Origin: Heligmosomoides polygyrus polygyrus
Taxonomy: Eukaryota > Nematoda > Chromadorea > Rhabditida > Heligmosomidae
Assembly (NCBI GenBank): GCA_947396885.1
Contig: OX377203.1
Span: 496,001 to 560,000 of the forward strand
Reading direction: 5' to 3'
Length of the DNA stretch: 64,000 nucleotides
Shown: piece after piece, positions 12,570 to 25,739 of the stretch
Position numbering within the stretch: the stretch's first letter is position 1
How the letters are laid out: each line of letters opens with the position of its first letter
Notes under the pieces: generated by a model
What the model was told of the DNA's origin: nothing
What the model saw: only the letters and a program-made list of their open reading frames with translations
Database searches by the model: none
Program-made: the position numbers and the translations under genes

Positions 12570-13852
12570 TTAGGTTGTAACGAATTAAATGGCACTGGCT
12601 CGTGCCATTTTTTGGCGCGTCTTTACGCGTTTGATCAAGAACAAACCGTAACACGTGGCATATCATTTAGAAGCGCAAACTTTGCTCTACCGGCGAGTAC
12701 CAAATTTTCTGTGTAAAAGTGGGAAAACTTTACGAGTTTTATTGACTTTTTTGCAGATGGACAAAAGGGTAATCCGAGGCATTTACTTGTATGAATTCAA
12801 GCTGGGCACTACAGCTTAGGAGGCGGACGAGAAGATCAACGCCGCATTCGGTCAAGGATGTTCCACAATTCGGACGGCGTATCGTTGGTATCAGAAGTTC
12901 CAGAATGGAGATGAGAGCTTGGAAGAACATGAAGGTCGTGGGAGGCATAGTGGTGTTGATGAGGACAAGCTGAGGGATGTGGTAGAGGAGGATCCACACA
13001 AAGGTACCAGGGAGATAGCGAAGGTTCTTGGCTTCAGCCACAACACAGCTGCCCGGCATCTGAAGGAAATTGGAAAGACCAAAAAGCTGGAAAGATGGGT
13101 GCCTCACGAGCTGTCTGAGGAGCAAAGAAACCGACGATATGAGATCTCGTCCGCACTGCTTCTACGGAACGAAATGGGCCCATTCCTTGATAGCATCGTA
13201 ACCTGTGACAAGAAATGGATAATGTACGACAACAGGCGACGATCGGCACAGTAGGTGGACAGCGATGAGAGCCCAAGGTTTTTGCGAAGCCGGAATTGCA
13301 CCAAAAGAAAGTCATGGTGACAGTATGGTGGTGTTCGCTGGGAATTATTCACCACAGCTTCCTCCCTCCCGGTGAATCCATCACGGCAGAGAAGTACTGC
13401 ATTGAAATCGAAGAAATGATGAAAAAGTTGAAGGACATCCGGCCGGCCTTGGTAAACCGAAGGCGAGTTCTCCTTCTGCACGACAATGCTCGCCCCCATG
13501 TAGCACGAATGACGTTGCAGACATTGAATGAGCTGAGCATTGAAACTCTACCACATCCTCCGTTTTCTCCCGACCTCTCCCCAACAGACTACCATTTCTT
13601 CAAGCATCTTGGCGACTTCTTGGTAGGGAAAATATTCAAATACCAACAGGATGCCGAAAGTGCCTTCGAAGATTTCGTCAATTCCAGAACTTCTGATTTT
13701 TATGCTACTGGGACAAAAAAGCTTGTGTCACGTCGGCAAAGGTGTGTAGAATCAGAAGGTTTTTATTTCGATTAATAAACTTGCCTACTAGCCGAGATAT
13801 TAACTGCTTAAATTTACAGTGGTTCAGTGCCATTTATTTCGTTACAACCTAA
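12570..13852 (+). mobile_element. Mariner element 1 (Hsmar1/bandit-like), dead
   Basis: The terminal inverted repeats are TTAGGTTGTAACGAATTAAA at the left and its inverse ending CGTTACAACCTAA at the right. A TA follows the right end; the left flank is TG, so one side of the TA duplication has mutated. It is about 1.28 kb and is nearly the same as the element at 35961-37239. Confidence 0.9.
12757..13775 (+). pseudogene. Mariner transposase pseudogene
   Basis: The reading runs from [20 protein letters not shown] to the C-terminal [10 protein letters not shown]. It is broken by a TAG after GTTA (12817-12819), a TAG at RRRSAQ-stop-VDSDES (13252-13254) and a frameshift just after DSDES. The first catalytic Asp motif is TCDKKW, where related copies have TCDEKW. 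HDNARPHVAR and [15 protein letters not shown] keep the second and third acidic residues of the DD34D triad. The helix-turn-helix keeps KGTREIAKVLG, four residues longer than in the second copy. Confidence 0.9.
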
Positions 13853-13871
13853 TATATGCCAACCCAAAAAA

Positions 13872-14583
13872 TGAATATACCATTTTCAAGTCGAGCTGGA
13901 CACTTGGGAAAATCCACTATTAATATTACTTTCTTTAAAATTTATAATTCACCTGCTCAGTTAAAAAGTTGAACACAGTTGTTTCAGCAGTTGACCGTGA
14001 AACAGCGATTTAAATTTCATTTAAAAAATATTTCCTAGGGAAAATTTATTATTTATGCATTAAAGCTTGCTCTAAAGTGAAGAGAAGCAGCTATTTTCGA
14101 GTATAGTAAGCGAGGAGTTCGCACCATGCCTTTGACCAGCGCTTTGCGATTTCCACTTGATTTATAGTGTAAATGTCACTTTGATCTGCGAAGAGAAGGC
14201 AACTGCATGCAAACACAATCTTTACTATCAACCAAATGAGGACCACGACGTCCTGAACGAGCACGTGACTCGATCTCGGATCTGAACGTACTCAAAAATT
14301 GCTACTTTCCTGCACTTTACTACAAGGTCTGATCCATTATTTTTTTCTTGAAAAAATCAAAATTTTGCAAGATTTTATACATTGTCTCCATCTTTTTGGG
14401 ACAGGTGAACTACAATTTCTTAAAGAAATCAACAGTAAATTTTCCTAGAACCATAATTTATCTTGACCGTTTTAGAAAGGTTTTAATCTGGCAGGGGCTT
14501 GTTTCGATTTCGAAGATATTTTATTTGAGTTCAAAAATGTTCAGTTTGAATCTAGTGTCCAATTTGACTTCAAAATGAAATAC
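13872..14583. repeat. Family K inverted-repeat element, copy 2
   Basis: The left end TACCATTTTCAAGTCGAGCTG and the right end (GTCCAATTTGACTTCAAAATG) are inverse matches to each other and to family K at 4427-5263. The interior is AT-rich and non-coding. The right part holds TTTATT at 14520-14525, a possible minus-strand polyA signal for the RNA-binding gene. Confidence 0.4.
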
Positions 14584-14691
14584 AATCAGACTCAGATCAG
14601 CGTACTTGAGCTGATGACGGAACTCCATATTCTTCTGAGACCTTCTGAGACCAGTCTCGCCTGGTAAGGAACGAAAAACCGCTAGCCTCAC

Positions 14692-17576
14692 TCACTTGTT
14701 GTATTTCAGCATAAACTCCTTCGCCTTCGCATGCTCAACAAATATCACCGTCACTTGGTCCTCGTTCGACTTCCAGCACTTCTGAAACACCAATGCTTGA
14801 AGCCTGAGGCATGAAATAATGTCCAACGCTAACAGGAAATATTAAAGTTATTCGAGTCACGCTCTAGTACAGCTAAAAGTCAACGAAGATCTCAGTTATT
14901 ACCCTACTCCTACCAAATCATACATAACCAATCATTCTAGCTGGAACAACCTACCCTAATTTCTCCCAAATCCTTAGCTAGTGTCTCGACACGCAATTTT
15001 GCCGTCGTGAGTTGTTTTATATTCTTCACATTAACGCACAGATAAGCTTTGTTCTTCTTCAGCGCTGATTCGGCTTCTGTGGAGTGTCTCGACGTTGACT
15101 GCGACATCGAGCTTCCGCCACTACGACGATGGTCACCAGAAGAGGAGGCGCCTTCCCGCCGGTCTCTTTGCTGAAAAAGAAACCGGTGTAATCCCCGGAT
15201 CTGACAGTACATTTCACTTGCGAACTGACCTGATTCTGGCGGCTTCCCAAGCGATCATTTGACCTAGAGTTCGACGACGACTCCTGCTCGCCTCCACCGA
15301 ATCGGCGCTGCTCTTTTCGTCTCAGCACTTCATCGCGCTTTCTCCTCTGGTCTTCCAGCTTCGACAGATAATCGTTGTCGAGTCCAACGGCTTTTGCACA
15401 CTCCACCGATATCTAAACAGTGATCTTCAGAGATGTCAGCGGGAAATTTGGGAGACGAACCAAATGTTCTATTAATTACCTGCTTATTGTCTCTGTTGTC
15501 CCTCCTTGGCGGATTCTCTCTTCGATTCTGACCGCCTCCCCGTCCTCTCGAGTGATTTGCACCACGTGAGACACGATCTCTCTGACTGCGAGGTCTGCTA
15601 TCGCTACCTCTGCTTTCACGAGGCCTTCGTGGAGAACGTGAGCGTGAGCTAAACAGAGCCAGAAATTGAATTTGATCGAGCGGAGATTCGAGAATCGCTG
15701 ACGCTGCGTTCAATGCAGCACAGCAGAGGCCTCTGGCATTATGTAGTGAAAACGGCTGTCATTTTGGGATCTGTACTGTTGAGCTAACGCGCTGTTTGTC
15801 AGTACGAGGAACATGATTATCGACTAGTCAGCGTAGATGATCGATACAAAAGGGATTCGTGCCGATGGACAACCAATCGACTGAAGTATAACCATTGATC
15901 AGGTGAAATTTTTAGGCCAAGAATTTACAGAATATGACCCAAAATGTGGAAAAAAACCTAATTTCAAGTTCGATTCTCTAAAGAAAACCCCATCTGACGG
16001 GTTGAATTGAACAACAAGACCTCCAGGAAACCCTTCACAGTTGGGGACACTCGCTCAGGAAGCGATTTTTGGGAACTAATCAATTTACACGCTTAGATAG
16101 AGAGGCGTGGCCAGCGTTCCAATGAACCGCTCCCCCCCCCCCCCTTTTTTTCACTGCCGAAATATAGGGAAGCATTGCCAATAACACACACAGGTGACCA
16201 ATTTTCGATAACATGGGCTGAGAAAGAATCGCACCGCACCTGCCACCACTCCGAGATCGACTACTGTAGCTGCTGTAGCTGCTGTACGACGAGCTACGCC
16301 GATGTCGTCTTCTAGGGCTGCGTTGTCGTTGAGACGTCGATCCGCTCAGGAACGCCTCGACGGCCTGATCCCATTGCACTGCGGGTGCCGGTCGCCCGAT
16401 GATGGCTGACATGCCGGGCATGATCGGAGGCGGCATCGACGGGCGACTGTGGTGCACTGGAGGACCGAAGCCTGCTGCACCGTGATTCGATGGAAGACCT
16501 GAAGAGCAGAGGATGAGGAACGCGTACAGCTAGGGCAACGGAGACGGAAAACGAACCAGTTAATGGAATTCCATTCGGAAGACGAGGAATTATCGGACCC
16601 GCCTGGCCTGGCACAATTGAGGGCAGGATGGATGGTCGCGTTCCCATTGGCGGCAACATGTTCGTAGGACCTAAATAGTACAAAGTTATTACTAGGCGAG
16701 AAGATGCGATGTGTTCGTTGGGCTTCACATAGATCTACTTTCATGATGCGCCATGCACTCCACTCCCAGAGGATATCTCCGATAACCTTACAATGTTCGT
16801 ATGGCTTTCCTCAACATTCTGGGCGTCATTTCATTTAGCTAAGACAGCATAGGAAATATATGACCAAGGTGCTGACCCCAGACCCCACGGAGGCCAGGAC
16901 GGATAGGAAACAAGTCTTGAAACGTAGAGCGAAGATACGTACCGAGTGATCCGGCTCCACTCTGCCCCATTGGTCCTCCCCTAAAATTCGGATTGATGAG
17001 AATCTTCCCTCCCGGTGGCGGTGCATACGTATTGATGGCCAGCAGCGGAGGCGGTGGACAGTTGACTCCAAGCAGCAAACTGGGCGGACCGCCGTTGTTA
17101 CCTCGTGCCTAAAGCAGCGCTGTTAACTGTGAAAAAACCGGTCAGACGCGGCTGTGAAGGTGAACTCACGTTGCGATTGCCATGCTGAAACTGATTCCCG
17201 TTGCCTCTGAAGCGCTGGGCACGACCACGGCCATTACCATTGCCGTTGCCTCGTTGGTTGTTCTGCCACTGCCTCTGGCCCTGGTGGCGGGGTCGATTGT
17301 CGCCCCGACGTTGACTTTCCACTCTGGTGATTGCGTTTGAGGTCGGCGGTGTCTGCAATGAAAATCGCGAATAAATGGTGGCTGAAGTACCGATGCTTCG
17401 GATGCAAAAAACTGGGTGACACCTACCGACGAGCTCGTCTGATTTCTCTCTGAAGTGAAGCGTCCAATGCGCTCCTCCTTATGATCCTCATCATCATCCT
17501 CGTCGTAGTCCAGCTCTTCGCGCTCGAAACTCTCCTCTTGTGTCGCAGCACTTACGCTTCCTGTGGCGCCGCCTTC
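14692..17576 (-). CDS. SR/RGG/proline-rich RNA-binding protein with C-terminal RRM-like domain (RBM33-like?)
   Basis: Minus-strand exons 17576-17427, 17352-17170, 17108-16943, 16670-16557, 16498-16240, 15648-15480, 15412-15230, 15170-14955 and 14781-14692 are all in phase and encode 509 residues plus stop. In order they show an acidic stretch (REELDYDEDDDEDHKEERIG), an R/G/N/Q-rich tract (RGNGNGNGRGRAQRFRGNG), proline-rich segments (CPPPPLLAINTYAPPPGG), RRRHRRSSSYSSYSS and SR dipeptides, a basic coiled segment (KLEDQRRKRDEVLRRKEQRR), and an RRM-like end (KAYLCVNVKNIKQLTTAKLR ... DQVTVIFVEHAKAKEFMLKY). These suggest a nuclear mRNA-binding or processing factor. The acidic, then proline/RG, then C-terminal RRM order recalls RBM33, but that is a guess. 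The first exon is not settled: an ATG at 17721 is not in phase through a clear donor. The gene is convergent with smu-2. Confidence 0.75.
15779..16239. other. Intron of RNA-binding gene with poly-C run
   Basis: This is intron sequence between exons 16498-16240 and 15648-15480. It contains a 12-base C run near 16133 followed by T8. No other feature was seen. Confidence 0.5.
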
Positions 17577-17721
17577 CTGAAACATAGCGTTTTGGGGATT
17601 TTTGCACGGAACGGGAACGGATCGTCCTAGTGCAGCTGGCCCTGCAGCAGAATTCTGAAGCCATTTTTGTTATCAGATCTGACGTGGCCGCGACATCACT
17701 CGATTTCTTTCTTGTGGCCAC

Positions 17722-19695
17722 TCTCGTTCTTGTATACCTTGCATCGAATGCTCCTCAACAAATCAGGTCTGTCTAATGCATACTTCGCCATGAAGAAAGC
17801 AGTATTCTGTTCTGAACTTGAGCAACCTGCACTGCTTCTCTCTCTTTGAAGGGTGAAGATGAACTGTCTCTGAGCAACAACATTTGTTCGTAGAGCCCAG
17901 CTGTTTCGATAAGCTGATCCCTTTCGCTTGGTTCCATGCGTCACAAAACTTCAGCGCATGCAACCGGCTTCTCCGCCTCGTTTATTAAAACCAGACTAAT
18001 CGACAGGTTAATAGGAAACATTTTATGGGAACACGTTCCTTGTGGATCGGTTGTCCTATATCTCCTCTGGCCACGCCACTGAAGGTGAGCCTTTTTCTCA
18101 ACGCTCTAACTATATTCAGACGAGACGTTTTTCGAACCTTGAGAAACTCCAAATAAATATGTGATTTGAATCCTTTTAGGACCACGTATGGCGTCAGAAA
18201 GCGGCGACGTTGCTTTAATGGTCACAGAACGCCCATGTTTTTAAATAGAAGGATGTTTCCTTAAGGTGCAAAAAAAAAACCAAAAAAATCAAAACCTTGG
18301 CCTGACTTTTTAAAAGCCGTCCAGTTCCAACTTGCCATTAGAGACCTAAGTTCGGAACTGAGAAATGTGCAACTTTCAACGATAACACAAAGTAAACCAG
18401 ACCTTACCCAGCAGTCAAGCTGCCCGACTTTTCGTGTTTCCCTCCTGTGAAACAAAGGACTTGAAGTTATTCCATGATGTTTTGTTGCAATCAAAACTCT
18501 TGCGACAAGCCGGACTCGGACCAGCACCTTCTGCTTTCCGGGCGGCAAGCTACGCCTTAAAGAATTCTCGCTGTTTGGCCGTGCGTAACAACCGCGATAT
18601 CCTCAAGGCGTATCAGCACTCACCCGTGATATTGGGACCTAACATAGCCCTCAAAATGCGCATACCCCCGCTTGATTAAAGGAGAAAGTTGATCATTCGA
18701 TGGCATCTTGTGTAACCTATCTATCACAACGAGCAAGGTGAAAGTCCTAGTCCACACCAAGGTGTATAAATAGCTCTTATTGAGCTGAACTCCCTTCCAC
18801 AGCAGTCTATGTTCAACGACACTCAGATTCTATGGTGGCCTACTGCACTAACTGGAGATAGAGGCAACGTTGTTTGACACAGTAACGCGATGTTATCAAC
18901 CACTTGGTAATTTGTGGGAGAATTCGCGGTAAAGGGTTTCATGCTTATGAAGAGGAAAGAAGGGCGAACTACGATCGATGCCTTGTTTGCTACCGTGGAG
19001 AAATTCGAGTGCCTGATGCACATATTTCCACTCTGGTGTCATCAAAGGCCGCCACCATTCCTTCGCCGCGAGCGGTGTGCGTCCCCTCAAGGTGGAAATC
19101 TTCTAGAACGACGGTGGCACGGTCAGTCTACAACAAGGTGGCCGTCGGACGGTCGATGGCCGCATAACGTACGGATCCCCCTCGCGACGTCTAGCGCGGC
19201 AATCGCCATCGCAATGGCCCCGCAACGGTGGATTGAGTAGGTACTACGGCTCCAAGACGTAACTCCAACGCTACGTCGGGGCGCTGAAACCCGGACGGGC
19301 GCTCGGTGACGCCTGGTTATCCACGGAGCACGAAATTTTGCCAGTGTTTAAGCTCCTCGGCTAATTTTCTTAGCACAGGAAGCCCAAATGAAATGGAGGA
19401 GGAACTCTCTTGGTGGAGGCGCTTGGAAGAAAAAGCAATCAGAGGGATCTGCCTCTGTATTGGAGAAATAAGGAGGTCCTTAGCGTTTGCTGAGGGGGTT
19501 CTTGCCAATGGCATTACACGTGAACATGACAAGTGAGTTGGTGACGGTTAAGTGTAGCGTAAAGTTAGAATTAAGGGAAAAGCTATGGATTAGTGCGCTC
19601 ATCCCCCCTCCCCAAATGGAAACTTACAAACACTTGCTTCCGAAAATCCTAGTTAGTAATCCCGCCTCAGTTCTTGTTTCGAATTTTCTTCACCA
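17722..19695. other. Gene-poor stretch, nothing recognised
   Basis: Scattered open frames under 110 codons occur on both strands, without recognisable motifs. The upstream exon of the RNA-binding gene may be here. Confidence 0.3.
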
Positions 19696-19866
19696 AGGGC
19701 CGGATTCATCAACGACTTATGTGAATTTAACGACGTATTGTAAGCGAAAAGCTCAGATAACGCCGCTTGTCAGGCGATATTGTGAGTGATAAGCCGCGTT
19801 ATCTGAGCTTTTCACTTACAATTCTCCGTTAAAGTTACTGCAGTAACTTTGGTGAATCCGGATCCA
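19696..19866. repeat. MITE family L, copy 2
   Basis: The outer ends GGGCCGGATTCATCAAC / GTGAATCCGGATCC are inverted. An inner hairpin pairs GTAAGCGAAAAGCTCAGATAACG with CGTTATCTGAGCTTTTCACTTAC. It is related to 1377-1510 and 56510-56661. Confidence 0.6.
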
Positions 19867-22800
19867 GATCCTTGACCATCTCCCTCCACTCATTTCAAAT
19901 AGTTTGAGTCCGATTCCGCCCACACTTTGTCAACAATCACTTCCACTTCCCTAACATGAGAATCAGACTTCTCTCATCCTCATCTCATGTCTTTTCTTCT
20001 TCTGCGTGGTCAACGTCGCCAGCGCACACTTTCGCACTCTAGTCACTAGCCGCCCCTGTTGGACGCAGTCGGACCGCGACAACTCGTCCAAATTCGTCGC
20101 GCACCGTGCGCAACGCCAAGGGTGGTTCGCGCGGCGTTGGAGTTACATATGTCTGCGCCCGAGGAATTACGCATCTCTTACGATTAGTGCTGTGCTAGTT
20201 TGGATGGGAGACTACGATAAGTGTGTTTAGCTTCACGATTTCCTCCCTGACTTTCACTGACAGACCAGCTTTTCAAACAGTGCGTGAGGGCTCTCGGACA
20301 ACTTCAACGGAGAGGAGGCAAGGCATAGAGGAAGGCCCCAATTAGGGCTAAATGCGCCAAATGGGATTTCACCACCTTTTTCCCTAAAATGTCGAAAGGA
20401 CGTGAGAATGCAGCAGTCAAAATATCAAAAATGAACTAAATGGCAAATCTAATGAAGACCAGTGGATTTCTTGGCGACGTTTCGATGATTGACGACACCA
20501 TTGACTTAATCAGCGATATACGAAATGAACAGACTTGTTTTTCCCTCCCGGTCCCCCCATGGCCACAAAGATGATGGCAATGTGAATTGTGCGCTGATAT
20601 AAGGGTAGTGCAGCTTCAACGTGGTCACAGTGGTTTTTTATTGGGAAGATTCCGGGTAAACCGCAAATCACAAGATATCATAGAGGAGCCATGGAATTGC
20701 TCCGGAAAAGCAGGGTGGACGGTGATGTGAAAACCTTCTTTCGAAGCGACACTGCGGAGCCAAAACCTTTTCGGCGAACTTCAAGTTACTTGCTATTAGC
20801 GCTTGAAGCAACAGTATCAAAATGCCACAAGAGTATTTCCAACAAAAAAAAAAAAAAAATGCAGCAACAAGTGCAATGATACGAGCGACACTAGTAACTG
20901 GCAGGATTTGCAGAATTTCCACCGACTTTCTGGCTTCTAGCTCCATGGTTGAGCATTCTTTATTGTTATGTCGTATTCTGTCACAGAGATGCTACTTTTG
21001 GAGCGCACGGTGGACTTCAAACTCGCATATCATTCCTCGTCAATGTTGCTCCTAAGGAATCTGTTGCTCCACTACGATTCAGATATGATAAAGACAGTTA
21101 CAAATCTAACGAGAGAACTGCCATCGAGAAGTTCTTTCTGCGTGGTAGACTTCGCGAGGGTACGTCTACAACAGAACATCGAGTTCCCAGTTCAGAACTG
21201 GAATAAAAGTGAGGGGAAACGACAACTTGCAAGGCAGAATCACATCACTAAAAGAACTGTCCATGAGCGAACAACATAGGACTTAGGAAGCCGCATGAAA
21301 ATTGTAGACAATGCGGATAGTGTCAAGACACTGTATTAGAATGGCAAATGTATCAATGAAGCTTCTTCGACGCCAATATTTAGTAAGTATATCAGCACCG
21401 CGTCGAGCGGGAGTGGGATTTCTAGTAGTTGCGATGATTATGAAAATGATGTGAACTAGGCCTCAAAATAACGGTATACCTCGTGACAAGTCATCAAATG
21501 AGCCTATCACTCTAACACAGCCGCAAATGAAACCTCCCTATCAATGGAAGGCGCGACCCTGGGCAGCAATTCTGACAGATGCATTGCATGAAATCAAAGC
21601 AGATACACAGCGCAGAGGAAAGGAGGAAAGTAAAACAACGTTAACCGTCAAAACACCGGAAACATATCGAGACAGAATTAGGTAATGGTGTACTAAGTGG
21701 TATAGCATATACCGGTATTAATCAACCAGAAACGCAGTTAACGACAGAGCATGGAGCATTACTGGGAAGAGTCCATGGGCGCTGTCTGCGATATAACAGC
21801 ACTCAATGGTCACCGCAGAACCGTTTCACTAGCTTCGGTTGAGAGGAATGTTGAGGAAATCTAGGTGAAACAAGCGATTGTGATAGCCCAGTGTGGTGCA
21901 GCTCATTCATAGAAGCCGAGACTGATCCTGCTAATCGTAAGACAAAACTATGCAACAATAATGGTGACGGAAGTACAGGTGGAGAAGAAACGAAAGATGG
22001 AAGGCACCTGGATGACTTCTAAGAGTTCTCGGGAGGAGAATATGCGAGAAATCACACATACCGTGGGACTCGCATCCACCTTAACCGCACTGCAGTCGAC
22101 TCCGGATGGCGTCACAGTCGACCGATCCAACGTACGACATGCCGGGACATCGCTGCGGTTGATGTTCTACGATGAGAAATCTGTCAGAGAACGCTGACAC
22201 TTCAGTTATCCTCCTTCGCTGCTCGTATTTATGAACACACGATTCCTGGGTGCTCCTTTTATTCAGCATTTCAACAACATACGACCCACACTTCCATCAA
22301 AACTCGAGAAATAACCCCCAAGTCTTATATAACGAAGCAACCACATAAAGGAACTGTAACGCTCACAGAAAAGATAGCGTCATCGGCTTAGCCAGGAGCC
22401 GGCAGGAGGAAAACTCGATACGTTATGTGTGGGCAGACATACGACACGTTGCAAATCCGTGTACTGCCAAAAGCTCGAGTGCCTCTGATCAGGATAACTG
22501 ATCGTTCTATTACAGCTACACAAGACTGGCCACTGTTGGCTGAGTGACAGACTTCACTGAGATGGTATGAATCACTTCTGTCACTGTTCGAGCAATATAT
22601 AGCAGCCGTGCAGACTAGCACTCGCCTGGGATTCCACTCGTACTGCTGAAATGCTGGAGGAAAGAACGCCTGTTTCCCTGCCTTACAACTAGCTAGTAGT
22701 TCAACATACCACCAACTTGGGCAGAACACGAACAATTCGACTTCCTACTGAGCTGTTTCATACATAATGATGGTTTTCGTTACATTCGGTTATCTACAAC

Positions 22801-24673
22801 GCTGAGCTTGAAATTTGCGACGTTTCTGGACGCACGCGATGTATCTGCCTACATCGAAGGGCAATTTCCATATATTGAAAAACGCGCTTACGGACTGTTC
22901 TAAGGCCGAGGATTTGATAAAAAAGACTTTAACAGAAAGCCTAATGGACACATTTTGATGTGATACTGCGGAACAGGGACAGAACTTTATAAGTAGGTCA
23001 GGTATATAGCAGAAGCGCAGCTCTCAGGTACCTTATTATCCTATTTATTTATATTCACTACACTCTACGCATTTTTATGCTGTATTAGATTCTTTATCTT
23101 CTATTATTGAGATCAGAGAGAATGTCCTTCAACGATTACTACGAATGAACCTCGGGTATTTCCAAGGACGAGTTGTTTTTCGCACTACCGGATGCGAACA
23201 CGAGACAAACCCACTGTGACAAGCCGAGAAGTGGACTTCCAATTGGGGCTTTGAGCTCACCACGGAAAGAAAAGTAATCTCCAGGTGGCAAGAGATCCCT
23301 ACTTCGTGCAATATTTCGAGCAAAAAGGGGGATATTTGTGACAACTGCCCATGTTTCACGGTGGAGCCGGATGTACACCATTCACAAACACGAGCTTACT
23401 CAGAAAAGACGGTTCAAGTCGCTAAGATGTGCAGCATTGGGAGCCGGTCAACGCCAATCTGGTACGATCTGGCTGGCAAACGCGCTACCACTCCCCAATG
23501 CCCCCCATATTCGCGACATGTACCAAAAAAGCTGTGCCCAATGTTCGACCTGGATCACCTCTTGGATTTACTTGCGACTTCCCGAAACGACTACGGTGGA
23601 ACAGCGCAGAGGTCGAGGGATAAAAATAAGCTACGTGATGTATACCTATGACATCCCGTCGTGAATGAGTATGCCAACTGACCCCTTCCCATGCGGTCCA
23701 CTTCTAATCAAATTCCAAACGAGCCAGTTGCCTCGTGAAGATTTTAGCATTGACAGTTGAAAAAGGACAAACGCCTTGAAGGATCTCCATAACCACATCG
23801 ACTTCTGATCTACCAGCTGACCCCAACGTTTCCGGTTTCTTTTTTCGTTTGGAAAAGATGGCAAATTTCCAAGGGTTTTATTCGAAGCAATAAAGAAGCT
23901 TATCAGCTTATATTTCAGATTCGAATGCAATGGTCTAAATTCGCCATTACATATGAAACAGCCCAGTAAATCGGAGCCCTAGTGAGTTGTCATGAATGAA
24001 AAGATCGAAACATTGAGCTGTCATCAACGAAACGCATTCAACGCGAGTACTAGACTGCACATACACCGCTACAGGTAACTATAGACACTAAAACAGTTCT
24101 TGTAGATGTTGTAATATTCACAAACATATAGAAAACGAACTCTCCAACCCAAAGACCATGTGATATCAACATGTTAGATCTGCTGAACATCCAACAAAGA
24201 GTAGCACAGCCTAATGAATGTCAAAATTTTCAAAACTAGTGCACGATGCAGTCGAAATGAAAGAATCCGAAATATTAAGTGAAGCTTAATAAGCAAACTC
24301 ATTACCCATTCGAGGGCACTGAACAATTAAGAGCAATCACGCTGAGCAAAAACAACGATTGTCTGTAAAACGGATGGGAACACAGATCCACGGATGAGGT
24401 GTAATCTCAGCGACTGCTCAGAGAGCAGCTACTCACTTGACAGAACAGAACGATCAGTCGCAGACAGTCCTAGATATACGTGCCACACAGTTCGCTAACA
24501 CCTACTAAATCACCTTCGTGGCTGTTACGTTGTCCAACAGATGAGAAAGCAACGGAACACGGGACAGTCATCATTCTAGCCGTGGTCTCATTCCAACCAC
24601 TCGACCACTGTGAGTCAACAGTCATCATGGTGAGACAGGAGAATATCGGGTTGGAAAGCTTGAGCGGAGCTTC
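19867..24673. other. 4.8 kb without a supported gene
   Basis: Open frames are short and carry no recognised domain. A piece at about 20170-20215 resembles the 3' domain of 5S rRNA but is not a full gene. The stretch may hold poorly conserved exons that cannot be called by eye. Confidence 0.3.
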
Positions 24674-24943
24674 TCAAGTGGACGACCGAAAAAGGCGGTC
24701 AGAATCGGCTCCGCGTAAGGCTTGTGAAAGCTTGCGATCCAGCGTTAAGGACGCCCGTGGCTCCCGTTGTCGCCAGCCATTCCACTGGCGAGGCGGAGGC
24801 ATGCAAGTGCCTCGGCGCCTTCTCTGCGCATATCAACTTACTTCGGCCGCACAACCTGTCGCGGTTCCACCTGTGTCGATTGCTTCTGCAGCCTCCTTGG
24901 AAGCGTCGCTTGGACCTAGCAGTTCGTCGACGTCAAACACTTC
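24674..24943 (-). CDS. Candidate 3' end of an unrecognised gene (two exons)
   Basis: Exon 24943-24842 is preceded by CACTTCAG, encodes 34 residues (EVFDVDELLGPSDASKEAAE...) and ends at a perfect GTAAGT donor. A 57-base intron ends in GCCAG. Exon 24784-24674 then continues in phase for 36 residues to TGA (WNGWRQREPRASLTLDRKLS...). Exon size, intron size and splice sites are typical for nematodes and the acidic first exon looks protein-like. No family was recognised and no upstream exon was found. Confidence 0.35.
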
Positions 24944-25177
24944 CTGAAGTGAAACGCGTTCAGACAACCAGATATTCACCGCGCACTAGTCGAAAAACCA
25001 GTCGCAGCCGGAACGAAATGGCAAATGAATAAGCTCGGAACTCTTAATGCAAAGCCGCTTTAAACAGTCACACATGAAGATAATTCCAAAACGTTCACAT
25101 TGATTACACGCTTTTAACATTTTAGCTCATCAGTTGCCGCTTTCTTAACTTATTTTGAACCCTAAAAGAGATTCCTA

Positions 25178-25333
25178 GGGGCTGTCCATGCTTTGCGACG
25201 GGAGCGATGGGAGCAATTGCTCGGCCAGGCAAATCATACGCGTCGATTTTTGCTGGACGGTCGCTCGGCAAAAATCGATACGTATGATCTGCAGGCCAAG
25301 CAGTTGCTCCCGTCGCGAAGTATGAACAAGCCC
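25178..25333. repeat. MITE family A, copy 1 (Harbinger/Tourist-like)
   Basis: The ends are GGGGCTGTCCATGCTTTGCGAC and the inverse of GTCGCGAAGTATGAACAAGCCC, and the right flank is TTA. The body folds on itself around CAAAAATCGATACGTATGAT. It belongs to the family whose consensus end is GGGCCTGTTCATACTTCGCG. Confidence 0.75.
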
Positions 25334-25361
25334 TTATGGGATGGAATATACCTTGATATGC

Positions 25362-25705
25362 GCACGCCGCGTGTAGCGCAATCGGAGAAGGCGCCGACGG
25401 TCGCGTGCACCCGATACCACGTTCCTGGTTCGGATTTTCCGCCCAGGCCAACCAAGCCTTCCATCACTCCGGGGTCGATAAATTGTTACCAGACCTGTCT
25501 GGGAACGATAAAGCGCTGACTTGTTCATCGGCTGTCCACCGCAAGGCCAAATACACATTCATATGGCCTCCACGACATCCCGTAGAAGTAGAATGGGATT
25601 GTTCCATTCTACTTGTACGGGATGTCGTGGAGGCGTTAGCGTTGGCGTTCAATCCCAAAAGAAATTGCGTAACGCCGTCCTTTATCCTTTCATCCTTCAT
25701 GCGCA
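25362..25705 (+). repeat. tRNA-derived SINE, copy a
   Basis: The head GTGTAGCGCAATCGGAGAAGG fits a Pol III A box (TAGCGCAGTCGG type), and GGTTCGGATTTTCC 60 bases on fits a B box. The body ends in GTAACGCCGTCC and the tail is (TTTATCC)n-like. Copies b (49686-49985, minus), c (44428-44603) and d (56369-56505) share this order. Within this copy, 25564-25633 is a 32-base inverted duplication around TTGT that is absent from copy b. Confidence 0.75.
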
Positions 25706-25739
25706 TGCCCACCTTATCGAGGCCGATATAGTTGATCAA

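Noticed and set aside
19010..19240. Overlapping plus-strand frames of 87 and 108 codons
   Set aside because: No domain, no splice partner in phase, and two frames are open equally, so coding cannot be supported.
20130..20225. Stretch resembling the 3' domain of 5S rRNA (TTTGGATGGGAGAC)
   Set aside because: Only about 20 bases fit; the 5' half and the closing helix of 5S are absent, so no rRNA gene was called.
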